Shown: positions 27,073 through 36,157, counted from the first letter of the stretch. The stretch is 64,000 nt of DNA from Cytobacillus oceanisediminis 2691 (GCF_007678455.1 NZ_VEEP01000002.1:167535-231534); one strand, 5' to 3'. Numbers and translations: made by a program. The notes: generated by a model not told the origin, from the sequence alone.

Positions 27073-27435
27073 TCATTCTTGTCCATCTATATGCTGCTTT
27101 GTATCTCCTGATGCTGCTAATTTCCTCAATGACTCTTTTGTCCCTTTCACCAATTCGGTAATCTGGGGCGGCACATCTTTGATCTCTTCAACTTTTTCCG
27201 TGATGAACGCAACATCCTCTGTTACTTGTTCCACTGTAGTACGGACTTTATTCGCTGTTTCTTTAATGTCATCGATGAATGCATTCGGATTTTTAACAAC
27301 ATACGCAACTCCGCACGATACCTTGCTGAAATCCTCTTTTACCGCCTGGCGCGTCGATTTTTCCAGAAGGCTTACTGCACCCCCGGCCATTGCACCTAAA
27401 AACATCCCCATCCAAAACCTTTTTGAACTGCCCAT
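27073..27435 (-). CDS. YtxH-domain protein
   Basis: A 120-residue relative of the 16.5 kb YtxH protein: a hydrophobic glycine-zipper FWMGMFLGAMAGGAVSLLEKS near residue 5-25, then a helical region with VRTTVEQVTEDVAFITEKV and a polar C-terminus. The start is chosen because TAGGAGGAGAAAA precedes it. It probably forms a stress-related operon with yfkH; no sigma-B promoter could be confirmed. Confidence 0.72.
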   Translation of the reverse strand: MGSSKRFWMGMFLGAMAGGAVSLLEKSTRQAVKEDFSKVSCGVAYVVKNPNAFIDDIKETANKVRTTVEQVTEDVAFITEKVEEIKDVPPQITELVKGTKESLRKLAASGDTKQHIDGQE

Positions 27436-27644
27436 TTTTCTCCTCCTAATATCTTGCTTCTCATTTCGCAGACAAGACTTGCCTGTCACCTACCTAACAT
27501 TTTCCACGATAGACATCACTTCATGCAAGCGCGCAGAAAAAAATTTCAAATAATCCAGAAAAAGAATAACTTTTTAAACATCGTCAAACGTCTTGGGAAC
27601 AGTGAATACAGTGGAAATTCAAAGATTTACCTGATTGATATTGC

Positions 27645-27673
27645 TTGACTCAGAATAATTATCAGAATATTCT
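27645..27673 (+). promoter_or_regulatory. Sigma-A promoter of the Na+/amino-acid symporter gene
   Basis: TTGACT-N17-TATTCT, about 45 bases upstream of the start codon. Confidence 0.6.
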
Positions 27674-27719
27674 TGTTAGAGAACATTTTATGAAGATAAT
27701 TTTATAAGGGGGGCACACT

Positions 27720-29075
27720 ATGACATTTGAGGAATGGATTGGAAAAATTAGCGGCTGGGTTTGGGGACCCCCTCTCTTGATTTTACTTGTCGGGACTGGA
27801 ATCTACCTGACCATCCGCATTGGCTTTCTGCAGATTAGGCTGCTGCCTTACTCGCTTAAGCTGGCTTTTTCGAAAAAACAGGATAAACGGTCTGACGGTG
27901 ATATTTCTCATTTTCAGGCTTTGATGACGGCACTTGCTGCGACAGTTGGCACTGGTAATATCGCCGGCGTGGCGACAGCAATTTTCACTGGGGGACCTGG
28001 CGCGGTGTTCTGGATGTGGATTACAGCCTTTTTTGGAATGGCCACGAAATATGCAGAAGCTGTCCTGGCTGTAAAATACCGGGTTGAAGACAAGGATGGC
28101 GAGATGTCCGGCGGCCCAATGTATTATCTTGAACGCGGGCTAGGCCAAAAATGGCTTGGGGTCTTATTCGCGCTATTTGGCGCAGTCGCGGCTTTTGGAA
28201 TCGGCAATCTTGTTCAGTCGAATTCAGTAGCCAGTGTCGTACAGTCGACCTTTTCAGTGCCGGCATGGGTTACAGGTCTAGTCTTGACGATTTTTACTGC
28301 TCTTGTCCTAATTGGCGGGATCAAGAGCATCGGGAAGGTGACCGCCCTGTTTGTACCAGTGATGGCCGGATTCTACCTCATCGCGGGTCTTGTCGTCATG
28401 ATTATGAACTTTGATCTTGTACCAGCCGCTATTGGACTTATTTTTACAGATGCATTCACAGGGGAAGCCGTGGCTGGCGGTGCACTTGGAACTGTCATTC
28501 GGATGGGTGTTGCCCGCGGTGTATTCTCGAATGAAGCCGGTCTTGGTTCCGCACCGATCGCTGCTGCTGCAGCCAAGACAGATTTGCCTGGGCGCCAGGC
28601 ACTTGTATCGATGACCCAGGTGTTCATCGATACAATCGTCATCTGCTCAATCACCGGAATCACCATCGTCATGGGCGGTTTGTATACGGGCGATACGACG
28701 GCAGCTGACCTGACCTCAGCGACCTTTGACAAGTTCCTTGGCCAGTCAGGTTCAGTAATTGTGGCGATTGGGCTGTTGTTCTTCGCTTCATCAACGATCA
28801 TCGGCTGGTCTTATTACGGGGAAAAATGCTTCTCCTATCTCTTCAGCAAAAATGTGATTTTATACTACCGCATCGCATTTGTCGCTGCTGTGTTCGTCGG
28901 TGCGATTTCCCAGCTTGAAATCGTTTGGGGTGTCGCCGATGTGATGAATGGCCTGATGGCATTCCCGAACCTGATTGGACTTCTCGGATTGTCCGGCGTT
29001 GTTGTAGTGGAAACAAGGAAAATTTTGAACACGATCAAGGAAGAGAAAAAAGAGGAAAAATCGTTAAGTGCATAA
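27720..29075 (+). CDS. Sodium/alanine (glycine) symporter, AGCS family (YflA/AlsT-like)
   Basis: A 451-residue Na+-coupled amino-acid carrier with about 11 helices. Family motifs: FQALMTALAATVGTGNIAGV near residue 65, GPGAVFWMWITAFFGMATKY near 100, and NEAGLGSAPIAAAAAKTD near 275. Alanine or glycine (glutamine in some paralogues) is the probable substrate. AAGGGGGGCACACT is the ribosome site. It has its own promoter and a strong terminator. Confidence 0.92.
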   Translation: MTFEEWIGKISGWVWGPPLLILLVGTGIYLTIRIGFLQIRLLPYSLKLAFSKKQDKRSDGDISHFQALMTALAATVGTGNIAGVATAIFTGGPGAVFWMWITAFFGMATKYAEAVLAVKYRVEDKDGEMSGGPMYYLERGLGQKWLGVLFALFGAVAAFGIGNLVQSNSVASVVQSTFSVPAWVTGLVLTIFTALVLIGGIKSIGKVTALFVPVMAGFYLIAGLVVMIMNFDLVPAAIGLIFTDAFTGEAVAGGALGTVIRMGVARGVFSNEAGLGSAPIAAAAAKTDLPGRQALVSMTQVFIDTIVICSITGITIVMGGLYTGDTTAADLTSATFDKFLGQSGSVIVAIGLLFFASSTIIGWSYYGEKCFSYLFSKNVILYYRIAFVAAVFVGAISQLEIVWGVADVMNGLMAFPNLIGLLGLSGVVVVETRKILNTIKEEKKEEKSLSA

Positions 29076-29077
29076 TG

Positions 29078-29122
29078 ACAAATCCGGCGTCAACTGGCGC
29101 CGGATTTGTAATTGACTTTTTT
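29078..29122 (+). terminator. Terminator of the AGCS symporter gene
   Basis: ACAAATCCGGCG and CGCCGGATTTGT, a 12-bp perfect stem, then a T-run. Confidence 0.93.
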
Positions 29123-29138
29123 TGACGGACATGGAAAG

Positions 29139-29154
29139 ATGGTTGTACAACCAT
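29139..29154. promoter_or_regulatory. 16-bp perfect palindrome before yfkK
   Basis: ATGGTTGTACAACCAT ends just ahead of the AAAGG ribosome site of yfkK. It is either an operator or a leader hairpin limiting translation. Confidence 0.5.
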
Positions 29155-29170
29155 TGAAAGGATGAACGGC

Positions 29171-29395
29171 GTGGACTTAACTAAAAATTCCCCTGAAAAC
29201 GTTGACTACATGATTGAAAAAATCAAGGAAAAATTGAATGTCATGAACCTCGGCGCAATCAAGTCGACACATTTTGACGGCGAGATGTATGAAGAACTCA
29301 AGGAAATCTTTGATATGATCATGCGAAAAAACACCTTCAGCCCGAATGAAATGCAGGCAATCGCTGAAGAGCTAGGAAACTTGAGAAAGCAATAA
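29171..29395 (+). CDS. yfkK: DUF1128/UPF0435 family protein YfkK
   Basis: A 74-residue all-alpha protein of unknown function, orthologue of B. subtilis YfkK: SPENVDYMIEKIKEKLNVMN, then YEELKEIFDMIMRKNTFSP and AIAEELGNLRK. The GTG start is preferred because AAAGG is 9 bases upstream; the ATG three codons earlier directly abuts that site. It is a single gene with a terminator following. Confidence 0.85.
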   Translation: MDLTKNSPENVDYMIEKIKEKLNVMNLGAIKSTHFDGEMYEELKEIFDMIMRKNTFSPNEMQAIAEELGNLRKQ

Positions 29396-29401
29396 TTGGA
29401 G

Positions 29402-29436
29402 CAGGCACTGGCTATGATACGGTGCCTGTTTTTTTA
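29402..29436 (+). terminator. Terminator of yfkK
   Basis: CAGGCAC and GTGCCTG arms, then TTTTTTT. Confidence 0.88.
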
Positions 29437-29525
29437 TTCTGAGAAAAATGTCAAAACTTTTTTGTTTCCACTACGCATATATTGTTATACGATAGTGTTA
29501 TTACTTTTCAAGGGGAGTGAGAACC

Positions 29526-29840
29526 GTGAAAAAGCTGACTATGTCCGCGCTCAGCCTGTTTATCCTGTTTTTACTTGCTCACGGAACCCTTCCAGCACAA
29601 AAAAACCTAGCAGTAGACGCCAAATCAAAAGTCATTCTTCCCATGGAACAAGTCCATGAACAACTGCCAGGTCCTGATTTGGATGATAAGAAAATTCTTT
29701 TCATCCTGAATGTATTCGTTCTTACTATTTCAACTATCACTTTCACACAAATTAATCACAGGGTAATAAAATTTGGAAGCCAATTTTCATTCTTGACGGC
29801 AGTCTTTTTTCAATCGAATTATGTGATTAAGTCTCCTTGA
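29526..29840 (+). CDS. Hypothetical membrane/exported protein, 104 residues
   Basis: The GTG start has AAGGGGAGTG well placed upstream. The protein has a signal-like helix (LSLFILFLLAHGTLPA), a short hydrophilic stretch to about residue 55, and a second hydrophobic helix (FILNVFVLTISTITF). I do not recognise a family. The stop lies in the 5' arm of a hairpin that covers the ribosome site of the next gene, so the two appear translationally coupled. Confidence 0.6.
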   Translation: MKKLTMSALSLFILFLLAHGTLPAQKNLAVDAKSKVILPMEQVHEQLPGPDLDDKKILFILNVFVLTISTITFTQINHRVIKFGSQFSFLTAVFFQSNYVIKSP

Positions 29841-29864
29841 TGATCAGAATAAAAAATCAAGGAG
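29833..29864 (+). promoter_or_regulatory. Hairpin hiding the ribosome site of the 38-residue gene
   Basis: CTCCTTGAT (29833-29841) pairs perfectly with ATCAAGGAG (29856-29864). The second arm contains the Shine-Dalgarno sequence of the following gene, and the first arm contains the stop codon of the preceding one. Confidence 0.6.
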
Positions 29865-29872
29865 GAATGGAT

Positions 29873-29989
29873 ATGTGGTTTCGATTCTTAATGATTGGGT
29901 TCTTTTCCCTGACAGCGTTCAGCTTTATGTTTTATCAGGGTGTAGAGTTTTATCAAGCGTTCATCGATTTCTTCAAACAGAATAAGTAA
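29873..29989 (+). CDS. Small single-pass membrane protein, 38 residues
   Basis: ATG with AAGGAGG 7 bases ahead opens a 38-codon frame: MWFRFLMIGFFSLTAFSFMF, then YQGVEFYQAFIDFFKQNK. One N-terminal membrane helix and a short amphipathic aromatic tail are seen. Function unknown. Its expression probably depends on translation of the upstream 104-residue gene through the hairpin. Confidence 0.6.
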   Translation: MWFRFLMIGFFSLTAFSFMFYQGVEFYQAFIDFFKQNK

Positions 29990-30003
29990 ATGTTCGATAG
30001 AAC

Positions 30004-30121
30004 AAAAAGCGCAAGCGCCTTGTTCAGCCCCGACAAGCGCTGGAGGGCCTGACAGTGAAGTCGTTCTTTGACTTCATTGGCAGGACCGAAGCGTCTCGAG
30101 GGGCTAGGCGCTGGAGCTGGA
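30004..30121. repeat. Dispersed structured repeat, full copy
   Basis: Second copy of the element at 13520: starts AAAAGCGCAAGCGCCTTGTT, inner hairpin GAAGTCGTTCTTTGACTTC, ends GGGGCTAGGCGCTGGAGC. The two full copies agree over most of their length, and changes tend to fall in paired positions, so the fold seems to be conserved. Confidence 0.85.
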
Positions 30122-30175
30122 TTAAGACTCCCATATGTAGTTATCCACACAAAAATACTTTTATAATTTCTAAAC

Positions 30176-30212
30176 AACAAGGAAACGGTCCCCCACTTGG
30201 AGGACTGTTTCT
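30176..30212. terminator. Terminator of the reductase operon
   Basis: AAACGGTCCCCC and GGAGGACTGTTT form an imperfect stem just after the torD stop; the minus-strand tail is GTTTCC. Confidence 0.65.
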
Positions 30213-30217
30213 TCATT

Positions 30218-30799
30218 TTAGGCTGCCTCCATCCAGTCTTCACTCATCACTTCTGCATAAAAGCTGAGAAACTCCTTAAAGAATGGAAGGGTAATTTTCG
30301 TTTCTGCATTATCGAGCATCGGCTTCAAGACCGGCTTGATGAACCGGGCCAGCATCTCTGCTTCTATTTCTTCAAGCTGCTTTAGGTAATCCTGATTACC
30401 TTCTTGCTCTGCCTTGATTTCCCCCTGTAAAATCGAACTCATGAACGCGGTCATACTGCCGAAGTGATCTGGCAGCCGATCCTGCTCGAGCGGGAAGTAA
30501 AAAGCAGTTTTTTCATAAAGGCCGATCAAGCACAGCAGCTCATGCCTGCGGGCTTCTTCATCTTCATTTTTCTTCGAATAGGATGAAAAGTAAGGGGAGA
30601 CAAAGTGTTCTCCAGGTATGAAAAAGTGATTGTCATACCAGAGCTGCACCTCATCCCGATTATATAAGGAATGAAATGTAAGCTCCCTCCGCATTCCCTC
30701 AGGGATTTCGTTCATGAATGCTTCATAGGTGTCCCAGTCCCCAAGCCAGATGCTTGTCATGATATTCGCAATCGCCAGCTTTCCATATCGTTCTTCCAT
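30218..30799 (-). CDS. TorD/DmsD-family chaperone for the molybdoenzyme
   Basis: A 193-residue all-helical chaperone expected to bind the Tat signal of the catalytic subunit and hold it until the molybdopterin cofactor is inserted. Family features include the FIPGEHFVSPYFSSYSKKNE region and the late LARFIKPVLKPMLDNAET segment. It is the last gene of the reductase operon, 53 bases after subunit A. The ATG start has GGTGGAG 6 bases ahead. Confidence 0.85.
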   Translation of the reverse strand: MEERYGKLAIANIMTSIWLGDWDTYEAFMNEIPEGMRRELTFHSLYNRDEVQLWYDNHFFIPGEHFVSPYFSSYSKKNEDEEARRHELLCLIGLYEKTAFYFPLEQDRLPDHFGSMTAFMSSILQGEIKAEQEGNQDYLKQLEEIEAEMLARFIKPVLKPMLDNAETKITLPFFKEFLSFYAEVMSEDWMEAA

Positions 30800-30852
30800 T
30801 ATTGTCTCCACCTTTACTTTAAAGAAATTTCAGGGCTTCCACCCCAATGATA

Positions 30853-33800
30853 TTAAGCCTTTTCAACATCCACGAATACGTCCTGCTGTGCCGGGCCGCC
30901 AATCAGCAAGTCTGCGAGATAGCCTTCAAAGTAGCTGCCATCTCGATCAGACAAGGCGTTAACAGAGAATCCCTGCCCACGAGGCTTAGCATATCCTGAT
31001 TCCTCATGGAGCGGCTTATTGAATTCATAGCCAGTATGGCCGTATTTGCCGGCTGGCTCGATTGTTTTGCCGTCCACTTTGACTGCTTTTGAGCCATATG
31101 CATCATGACCGAAGCTGAAGTTCGCTCCAACGACACCTGGCTTGATTCCCGGTGTCACGAGTGCACGCCCTTTAACTTTTGAGTTATTAGATGAAATGTA
31201 GATTTCATCATCAGTCTGGATGCCTTTTTTCTTCGCGTCGATCGGATTGATCCACAGATAGTTTTCCGGCTTCACTTCACGCAGCCATGTATTACCTTCC
31301 GTACGGTGCGTTGCCATATTCCTTGATTTCCAGTTAATGAATTGCAGCGGTTTGTTTGGCTTGTAGACTTCGCCATCGTATGTCTTTATTTCCTCAGCTA
31401 CCGGCACGCCTTCAAAGAATTTGCCTGTGTAAGCACTCTTGAAGCCTGCTGCCTTTTCGTCGTAAAAATAAACCTGTTTAGCCCATTGATACTTAAGTTT
31501 GTTTCCGATATATTCATCTCCTGCTGCCTCAAAGCGTCCACCGCGGTTCAGTACGTAGACGACTTTCTTCCATTCTTCCGGTTTGACAGCATTTTTTAGC
31601 TTCTGGATGTCAAAATATTTGCCGAGTGCCTTCTGCCTTGCTTTTTCGAAAATCGCCAGCTCTTCCGCATTTGCATCCTTGACAGGTTTCTGGCCGTCAA
31701 ATGCGATGTTCACAACCCGTTTAAGGTAGTAGTCTTCTGGGTTGTGTATTGCTGAACCATCAGCCAGCGCATTGTCTCCGACACCTGGCAATCCCATTCC
31801 TTTTAAAAGATCGATATAGACCTGTTCCGTTGGACGCGCGTCAGGAACCACTCTAGTCACCGGCTGGATGATACCAGCAAATTTATGCTTGAGGATTGGG
31901 AAAATGTCTTCCGCATTCCAACTTTCAAGATAAGCAAGATCCGGTAAGATGAAATCTGCATACTTTGAAGTCTCACCAATAATCACATCAGATGCTACAA
32001 CCAGTTCAACAACCTTAGGATCCCTGATGAATTTAGCCTGCATCTCGGATCTTGGCGCAGCCATTACCGGGGAAGTCCTGTTGATCAGCAAAGCCCTGAT
32101 TTTATACGGATAGCCTTCCGCAGAGCTTGGGAGCACGTCGTGGATCAGTTTATTGCCAAACGGGTACCATGGACGTTTTGCAGGATAGCCATCCTTTTCG
32201 AATAAGGATGTTTTTTCATATGGAATCTTATGCCTTGTTACCGGGATACCCCAGCCTTTGTTAGCATTCGGTACAGACGCAAGATCATAGCGTCCTTCAG
32301 TTGCTTTGTATTTGGCGCCGAGAACGGTGTCGCCGCCCTTCCAGTCGTGGTTGCCGACAAGGTGGTTCAGCATATTGATGGCACGGACACTGTAATAGCC
32401 ATTTGTGTGCATTGCCGGACCGCGGTATGCATGGATTCCAACCTTTTTACCGTGAGATGTGAATTCGCGTGCAATCTGGACAATCTGCTCCACCGGTACA
32501 TCTGCCTGTTTCGCGTATTCTTCGATTGATTTTTCCATGACCCTGTCTTTAAAAATCCTGAAGACGGATTTCACCTGGATGCCGTTGATCGTTGTATCAA
32601 TATCCAGGTCGCCATTGCGAGCTTTCGTATGCAGCACAGGTTTGCCATTTTCGATGACAACAAACTCCTCGCCCCCGATGCCCAGATCCTTGGCACGGAC
32701 GAACGGGCGCTTCTTATCCCCGGCATTGACAAGGAAGGATGCATCACTCCAGGTTGTTTCGCCATCTACATTCGCTGCTTCTTGGTTCGGGTTTCGCAGG
32801 TAAATATCGTCATAGCGATTGTTTTCAATGATCCAGCGGCACATCGCCATTGCCAGCGCCCCATCACCGCCCGGTTTTACCGGAACCCATACATGCGCTT
32901 TCTCAGCTGTCTTGCTGAAACGCGGATCGATGACAACCATCTTCATGCCGCGATCGATGGCATTAGTGATCTGCGGTGCGAAAGTTGTCGGTCCCCGGTT
33001 AGCGACCATCGGATTTGTTCCCCAGACGATGACCATCTCAGCGTTGTCATAATCGGGAATCATCCGTTTCTTTGGCTTTTCGGCATCATGCGAGCGGGCA
33101 TTGCCCATTACACTGGTGATTCCGCAATATCCGCCGTGATCGTAAAAGTTGGCTGTACCAAGACTGTTGACAGCCAGACGCTCGATGAATTCGCGTCTGT
33201 GTCCGGCCATAACGGCAATTTGGTTGGCCTTTGGCCCAAGGTCAGGATGGTTTGTATCAATCAGGATATCTTTGTATTTTTTATCGAATTCAGCTTTGGT
33301 CATTTCTCCTGCTTTCAGTTTATCCCAGTCTCCCATGACCGCTTCTTCGGGTGCAAACTTCCACATTTCTTTTAGCCCTGGAGTGCGAAGATCCTTGCTG
33401 CCCTCAAGGATTTCCTTATAAGCCTGTTCCCAAGTGACCGTTTTCCAGACACCGCTGCCTCGCTCCCCGACACGCTTGAGCGGCTTTTGGATCCGGAAGG
33501 CATCATAGTTGCTCTGGATGCCGGCCTGGCCTTTAAGACAGGTGCGTCCGCCGCGGAGACCGCGTCCCATTTTAGCGACATTGCCGGTTCCTTTTACAGC
33601 CTGGGATACTGGAGTATCGTAGTTGATATGGCCGATTTGAACCATGTTGATTGGGCTGTACTGGTTGCCGGCAATCTTGCGGACGATGGATGAGTAAGCT
33701 CCGCCTGCCGCCCCGGCTGTAATATAAGTCTTAATCGTACATGTCGCATTACATTGCTGGCATGATGTGAAGATGACATTTTCTGCTGTATAATCCTGAT

Positions 33801-33951
33801 AATCGGTGCCGGTTCCATGTGGTTCATCCGTCCAGACACCGCCCATGACCTGCTTGATTGGCCCGACGAAAGCCGGACCGACAAACGCGACCGCACTCAG
33901 CGTACCGAGCGCTTTTAAAAACCCACGCCGTTTCATTGGTTTATTTTCCAT
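30853..33951 (-). CDS. Molybdopterin oxidoreductase catalytic subunit, SrdA/TtrA-like (selenate or tetrathionate reductase)
   Basis: A 1032-residue exported catalytic subunit of the DMSO-reductase superfamily. The Tat signal is KRRGFLKALGTLSAVAFVG. The N-terminal [4Fe-4S] site is CQQCNATC plus GGRTCLKG. The predicted Mo ligand is the Cys in DHGGYCGITSVMGNARSHD. The mid region has VVIDPRFSKTAEKAHVWVPVKPG, and a C-terminal molybdopterin dinucleotide-binding domain starts near residue 900. The B-C-A gene order, the length and the NrfD partner fit the SrdBCA and TtrBCA complexes; the substrate cannot be told from sequence (selenate, tetrathionate or another oxyanion). It overlaps subunit C by 11 bases. 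Confidence 0.85.
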   Translation of the reverse strand: MENKPMKRRGFLKALGTLSAVAFVGPAFVGPIKQVMGGVWTDEPHGTGTDYQDYTAENVIFTSCQQCNATCTIKTYITAGAAGGAYSSIVRKIAGNQYSPINMVQIGHINYDTPVSQAVKGTGNVAKMGRGLRGGRTCLKGQAGIQSNYDAFRIQKPLKRVGERGSGVWKTVTWEQAYKEILEGSKDLRTPGLKEMWKFAPEEAVMGDWDKLKAGEMTKAEFDKKYKDILIDTNHPDLGPKANQIAVMAGHRREFIERLAVNSLGTANFYDHGGYCGITSVMGNARSHDAEKPKKRMIPDYDNAEMVIVWGTNPMVANRGPTTFAPQITNAIDRGMKMVVIDPRFSKTAEKAHVWVPVKPGGDGALAMAMCRWIIENNRYDDIYLRNPNQEAANVDGETTWSDASFLVNAGDKKRPFVRAKDLGIGGEEFVVIENGKPVLHTKARNGDLDIDTTINGIQVKSVFRIFKDRVMEKSIEEYAKQADVPVEQIVQIAREFTSHGKKVGIHAYRGPAMHTNGYYSVRAINMLNHLVGNHDWKGGDTVLGAKYKATEGRYDLASVPNANKGWGIPVTRHKIPYEKTSLFEKDGYPAKRPWYPFGNKLIHDVLPSSAEGYPYKIRALLINRTSPVMAAPRSEMQAKFIRDPKVVELVVASDVIIGETSKYADFILPDLAYLESWNAEDIFPILKHKFAGIIQPVTRVVPDARPTEQVYIDLLKGMGLPGVGDNALADGSAIHNPEDYYLKRVVNIAFDGQKPVKDANAEELAIFEKARQKALGKYFDIQKLKNAVKPEEWKKVVYVLNRGGRFEAAGDEYIGNKLKYQWAKQVYFYDEKAAGFKSAYTGKFFEGVPVAEEIKTYDGEVYKPNKPLQFINWKSRNMATHRTEGNTWLREVKPENYLWINPIDAKKKGIQTDDEIYISSNNSKVKGRALVTPGIKPGVVGANFSFGHDAYGSKAVKVDGKTIEPAGKYGHTGYEFNKPLHEESGYAKPRGQGFSVNALSDRDGSYFEGYLADLLIGGPAQQDVFVDVEKA

Positions 33952-35233
33952 TATGGCTCACCTCGTCAGAAGTTTCTTCGATTGGCAGCAGCAGCTCGCC
34001 GAATGAATAGATTAAGAGTCCCATTGCCACGACACCGACACTGACCATCCATTCCCGAATCGTTGGTGCGTAATTGCCCCAGGGCAGTTCGTGGAAAACT
34101 GGCACGACAAGCGGCGGAACAACAATGTTGAAGCGGACGCCGATGATCCCGATGACGATAAGGACAGCTGCTGCAAGCAGTGCATTGACGTTTTGGCTTG
34201 TTTTTTTCCAGAAAACGATTGTAATCGGAATGACTGCTCCAAGGAACATTTGCACGAACCAGAACGACCATGCTTTTTCACTGGCCATCATTGTCGCAAG
34301 CGTATCAAGGTGTTCTGCCTCAAGTCCGTACCAGCCAATCAGATATTCATAGAATTGAAGGCCAAGGTCAATGATCAGAAACCCGACCATCAATTTTGCA
34401 AGCGATACAACCATGTTTTTATCTATTTCCTGCTTCTGGACTTTTTTCTTGATGATATACATCGCTAAAAGAAGAGCCGTTCCAGAAACCATTGCCGATA
34501 CGACGAAAATGATCGGGAAAAGTGCTGTATTCCAGGCCGGACGTGCTTTTACAACAGCGAAAATCGTTCCTGTTCCGCCGTGCACCCCAAGGATCGCCAG
34601 CGGGATCCCGATTGTACCAAGGATTTTCATCCACATATGGTCACGCTTTTTCGTCGCTGCATTGATAGTCGCATTTTTGAAGGTGATGAATCTTGCGATA
34701 AAGCCTTTCAATGAGTTTGTTTTTGCCGCGCGGACGAGATCTTCCCTCATCGCGATATAAAGCTCAACTGTTAACAGCCCAATATACACCAGGTAAAAGT
34801 GGACTTCCCAGGCAAGCGGTGATGTGACATTCCAGTAGATGATCGCGTTGAGCATTCGCTCCGGACGGCCAAGGTCCATCAGCACGAAGGTCAGCGCGAC
34901 GATCATACAGACAATCGCGGTGAAAAGTGCCGCCTTTCCGACCCGTTCGTATTCTTCCATCCCGAAAACGTAGATCAGGGTCGACAGCAGGAATGAACCC
35001 GCGCTGAGGCCGACGAAGAAGATGTAAAAAGCGATCCAGGCTCCCCAAGGGGTAATGCTTGATAGATTCGTAGCCGCAAGCCCCGTGAAGAAGCGTTCTA
35101 TGATGAAATACCCGCCGATCAAAAAGGCTACAGTCAGGGCAGAAATCCATATTTTAAAAGCTTTTGACACAGTGACATTGATTTTCGATTTTGATGTGCT
35201 TTTCTCTTTTAAATCAACAGCAAGATTGGCCAT
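33941..35233 (-). CDS. NrfD-type quinol-oxidising membrane subunit (SrdC/TtrC-like)
   Basis: A 430-residue membrane anchor, PsrC/NrfD family, with eight to ten helices. It would oxidise menaquinol and pass electrons to the iron-sulfur subunit. Visible features: a first helix ISALTVAFLIGGYFIIERF, the conserved AWIAFYIFFVGLSAGSFLLS, and LMDLGRPERMLNAIIYWN between helices 3 and 4. An insertion of charged residues (about 165-195) separates the halves. The start lies 13 bases after the subunit B stop, and the end overlaps subunit A, which gives tight coupling. Confidence 0.9.
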   Translation of the reverse strand: MANLAVDLKEKSTSKSKINVTVSKAFKIWISALTVAFLIGGYFIIERFFTGLAATNLSSITPWGAWIAFYIFFVGLSAGSFLLSTLIYVFGMEEYERVGKAALFTAIVCMIVALTFVLMDLGRPERMLNAIIYWNVTSPLAWEVHFYLVYIGLLTVELYIAMREDLVRAAKTNSLKGFIARFITFKNATINAATKKRDHMWMKILGTIGIPLAILGVHGGTGTIFAVVKARPAWNTALFPIIFVVSAMVSGTALLLAMYIIKKKVQKQEIDKNMVVSLAKLMVGFLIIDLGLQFYEYLIGWYGLEAEHLDTLATMMASEKAWSFWFVQMFLGAVIPITIVFWKKTSQNVNALLAAAVLIVIGIIGVRFNIVVPPLVVPVFHELPWGNYAPTIREWMVSVGVVAMGLLIYSFGELLLPIEETSDEVSHNGK

Positions 35234-35245
35234 CGCCAGTCCCTC

Positions 35246-36133
35246 CTATCTTAGATAAATGACATTCGGATGTGTTCCAAGCTCTTCCTTCAGGCGGAAA
35301 GCTCTTGGACTTGCAGCAAGCTTTGATACCACGCTGTTCGGATCGCTGATGTCTCCGAAGAAGCGGGCATCGCCAATGCACGTTTCCACGCATGCTGGCT
35401 CTTCGCCCCTTTGCAGTCGGTGGAAGCAGAAGCTGCATTTACGGACCGTGCCTATTGGTGTCTTGCCTTTTTCGCGGTTGCCGCGCTCGACGCCATATTC
35501 AGGGCTTGTTACATCATTTGCGCCTTGCACTTCCTGCTCATAGCTTTCGCCAAAATCGAATGAACGGGCGCCATACGGGCAGGCAACGATGCAATAACGG
35601 CAGCCAATGCAGCGGTCATTATCAATCGCGACAATGCCGTTTTCCATTTTATAAGTCGCCCTTGTCGGACAAACCTGGGCACAAGCTGGTTTGTCACATT
35701 GCATGCATGGCCTTGGCAGGTTGACTGCCTTGATATTCGGGAACTCACCTTCAAGCGATTCCATGACGACGTTGTAGGAGATGCCCGGCGGCGTCCTGTT
35801 CTCTGCCTTGCAGCTGACGGTACACGTATCACAGCCAACGCATTTTTTCAGGTCGATGACCATCGCCCATTTCGGGCCGTCACCCTTCCTAATGTCTGGT
35901 CCATCACCAGATGCATAATAGTTGCCAAATTCCTTTGTCAGCGATGAAGAGTAGATTTTATGGAAGTCTTCGATTTTCAGTTTGCCGCTGATGACCTTTC
36001 TGGCATCGCGCGCCATGTTCAGGCCAAGCTCTGTGTCATACTGTGATTCATCCATTTCCTTCTGTGCGTCCGGCAGCATCTTGTCGACGATTTTGTCGTA
36101 ATCTACCTTTTTCTCATTTGAAAAAAGACCCAT
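35246..36133 (-). CDS. Four-cluster iron-sulfur subunit (SrdB/TtrB/DmsB-like)
   Basis: A 295-residue electron-transfer subunit. Four [4Fe-4S] cysteine groups: CVGCDTCTVSC, CMQCDKPACAQVC, CIGCRYCIVAC, and CSFCFHRLQRG with CVETC. A non-cluster N-terminal segment of about 90 residues is longer than in DmsB. There is no signal peptide, so it probably crosses the membrane as a complex with the Tat-signal-bearing subunit A. It is the first reductase gene of the operon, directly after tatA. Confidence 0.92.
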   Translation of the reverse strand: MGLFSNEKKVDYDKIVDKMLPDAQKEMDESQYDTELGLNMARDARKVISGKLKIEDFHKIYSSSLTKEFGNYYASGDGPDIRKGDGPKWAMVIDLKKCVGCDTCTVSCKAENRTPPGISYNVVMESLEGEFPNIKAVNLPRPCMQCDKPACAQVCPTRATYKMENGIVAIDNDRCIGCRYCIVACPYGARSFDFGESYEQEVQGANDVTSPEYGVERGNREKGKTPIGTVRKCSFCFHRLQRGEEPACVETCIGDARFFGDISDPNSVVSKLAASPRAFRLKEELGTHPNVIYLR

Positions 36134-36157
36134 TTTACGTCACCTCTTTTTATGCGT

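Noticed and set aside
32629-33375. A 248-codon open frame on the plus strand
   Set aside because: It is antisense to the molybdopterin subunit, whose cysteine and Tat motifs are unmistakable.
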